Source: Deltaproteobacteria bacterium (lineage in GTDB: Bacteria; Desulfobacterota; GWC2-55-46; UBA9637). Taken from it: a DNA stretch of 5,413 nt. The DNA lies in assembly GCA_016234985.1 (NCBI GenBank), contig JACRNK010000194.1, forward strand, positions 1 to 5,413. The letters run 5' to 3'. The notes beneath the pieces are model-generated. The model ran no database searches, was not told where the DNA came from, and saw only the letters and a list, made by a program, of their open reading frames with translations. This document shows positions 5,183 through 5,413 of this stretch, piece after piece; within the stretch, counting starts at the first letter, position 1, and the number at the start of each line of letters is the position of its first letter. The position numbers and the translations under genes were made by a program.

Positions 5183-5413
5183 ATGCACATGGCAAAGATA
5201 AAAGAAATTTATTTTCAGGCATGGCAAAAGACAAAGGAGCTTAAATCCCTCATCGCCTTTCTTATCATCACAAACATTGTCTTTCTCTTTTTCGGCCAAT
5301 GGATGATAGCACAAGCCGTTCCAGGTGTTGTGGAATTTAAAAAAGAGGTCTTGAAACAGCTGCCTGAGATGGGTTATTTAAAACCTCTCACAGGCCCATT
5401 AGCGCCATATCTG
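5183..5413 (+). CDS. N-terminus of an unrecognised membrane protein (cut by the right edge)
   Basis: Only the first 77 residues are present and the frame is open to the end. ATG 5183 is supported by AAGAGGAG (5166-5173) nine bases upstream; ATG 5189 is too far from it. The protein starts with a short charged segment (MHMAKIKEIYFQAWQKTKEL), then a strong membrane helix at about 22-45 (LIAFLIITNIVFLFFGQW), then a charged helix (EFKKEVLKQLPEM) and YLKPLTGPLAPYL. Positive residues before the first helix suggest a cytoplasmic N-terminus. One guess is a SpoIIM/DUF95-like integral membrane protein, from the general look of a helix-loop start, but no diagnostic motif is visible and I would not name it. 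It lies 70 bp after palindromic element 3 and may begin a new operon. Confidence 0.75.
   Translation, partial: MHMAKIKEIYFQAWQKTKELKSLIAFLIITNIVFLFFGQWMIAQAVPGVVEFKKEVLKQLPEMGYLKPLTGPLAPYL

Noticed and set aside
4584..5234. 216-codon open frame on the minus strand
   Set aside because: It runs through two palindromic elements and the whole GIY-YIG gene; pieces such as SYRRKPVSRI and LDSGFRRND are the translated repeat, not protein-like sequence.

Overview
The window reads as chromosomal DNA from a Gram-negative-type, mid-GC bacterium. The mutL remnant and the transporter gene prefer AGA/AGG arginine codons, and the intergenic DNA is full of dispersed palindromic repeats. This combination would fit an uncultured Nitrospirota- or Deltaproteobacteria-like lineage. 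That placement is an impression from style and protein flavour and cannot be proven from 5.4 kb.

Left part (1-833). A mutL gene runs leftward off the window edge. It is broken: the conserved N-terminus and the later transducer domain are both clear, but about 45 residues carrying the ATP-lid motifs are missing between them and the reading frame changes at the joint (about 520-530). The roughly 100-bp gap between mutL and the rightward transporter gene holds face-to-face sigma70-like promoters. Both are placed so that transcription would begin at or next to the start codon. A small palindrome sits inside the mutL promoter spacer, and the 8-mer ATAGAATG occurs three times.

Middle (834-4010). 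A 10-TM EamA/DMT-type transporter is followed by a large RecQ helicase. RecQ has the helicase core, zinc site, winged helix (RQC), HRDC and a C-terminal HTH_40-type domain. Two dispersed-repeat-like palindromes sit just before recQ, and one of them creates a spurious upstream ATG. Another low-complexity repeat has been absorbed in frame into the linker between the HRDC and C-terminal domains. Arginine codon use in recQ differs clearly from the genes to its left.

Right part (4011-5413). This is an accessory stretch made of palindromic elements of about 75-90 bp (CGTCATTCCGGC... ending ...TGACG) alternating with small genes: element 1, an unknown 62-aa gene with its own promoter, a cluster of one partial and two full elements, a 98-aa GIY-YIG nuclease-like gene, another full element, then the start of an unrecognised membrane protein that leaves the window. 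Arms of the right-hand hairpins vary together, so the fold is kept while the sequence changes. The element next to the GIY-YIG gene supplies its ribosome-binding site. A link between the GIY-YIG protein and spread or maintenance of these elements is the most interesting testable idea here, but it is an inference from position only.
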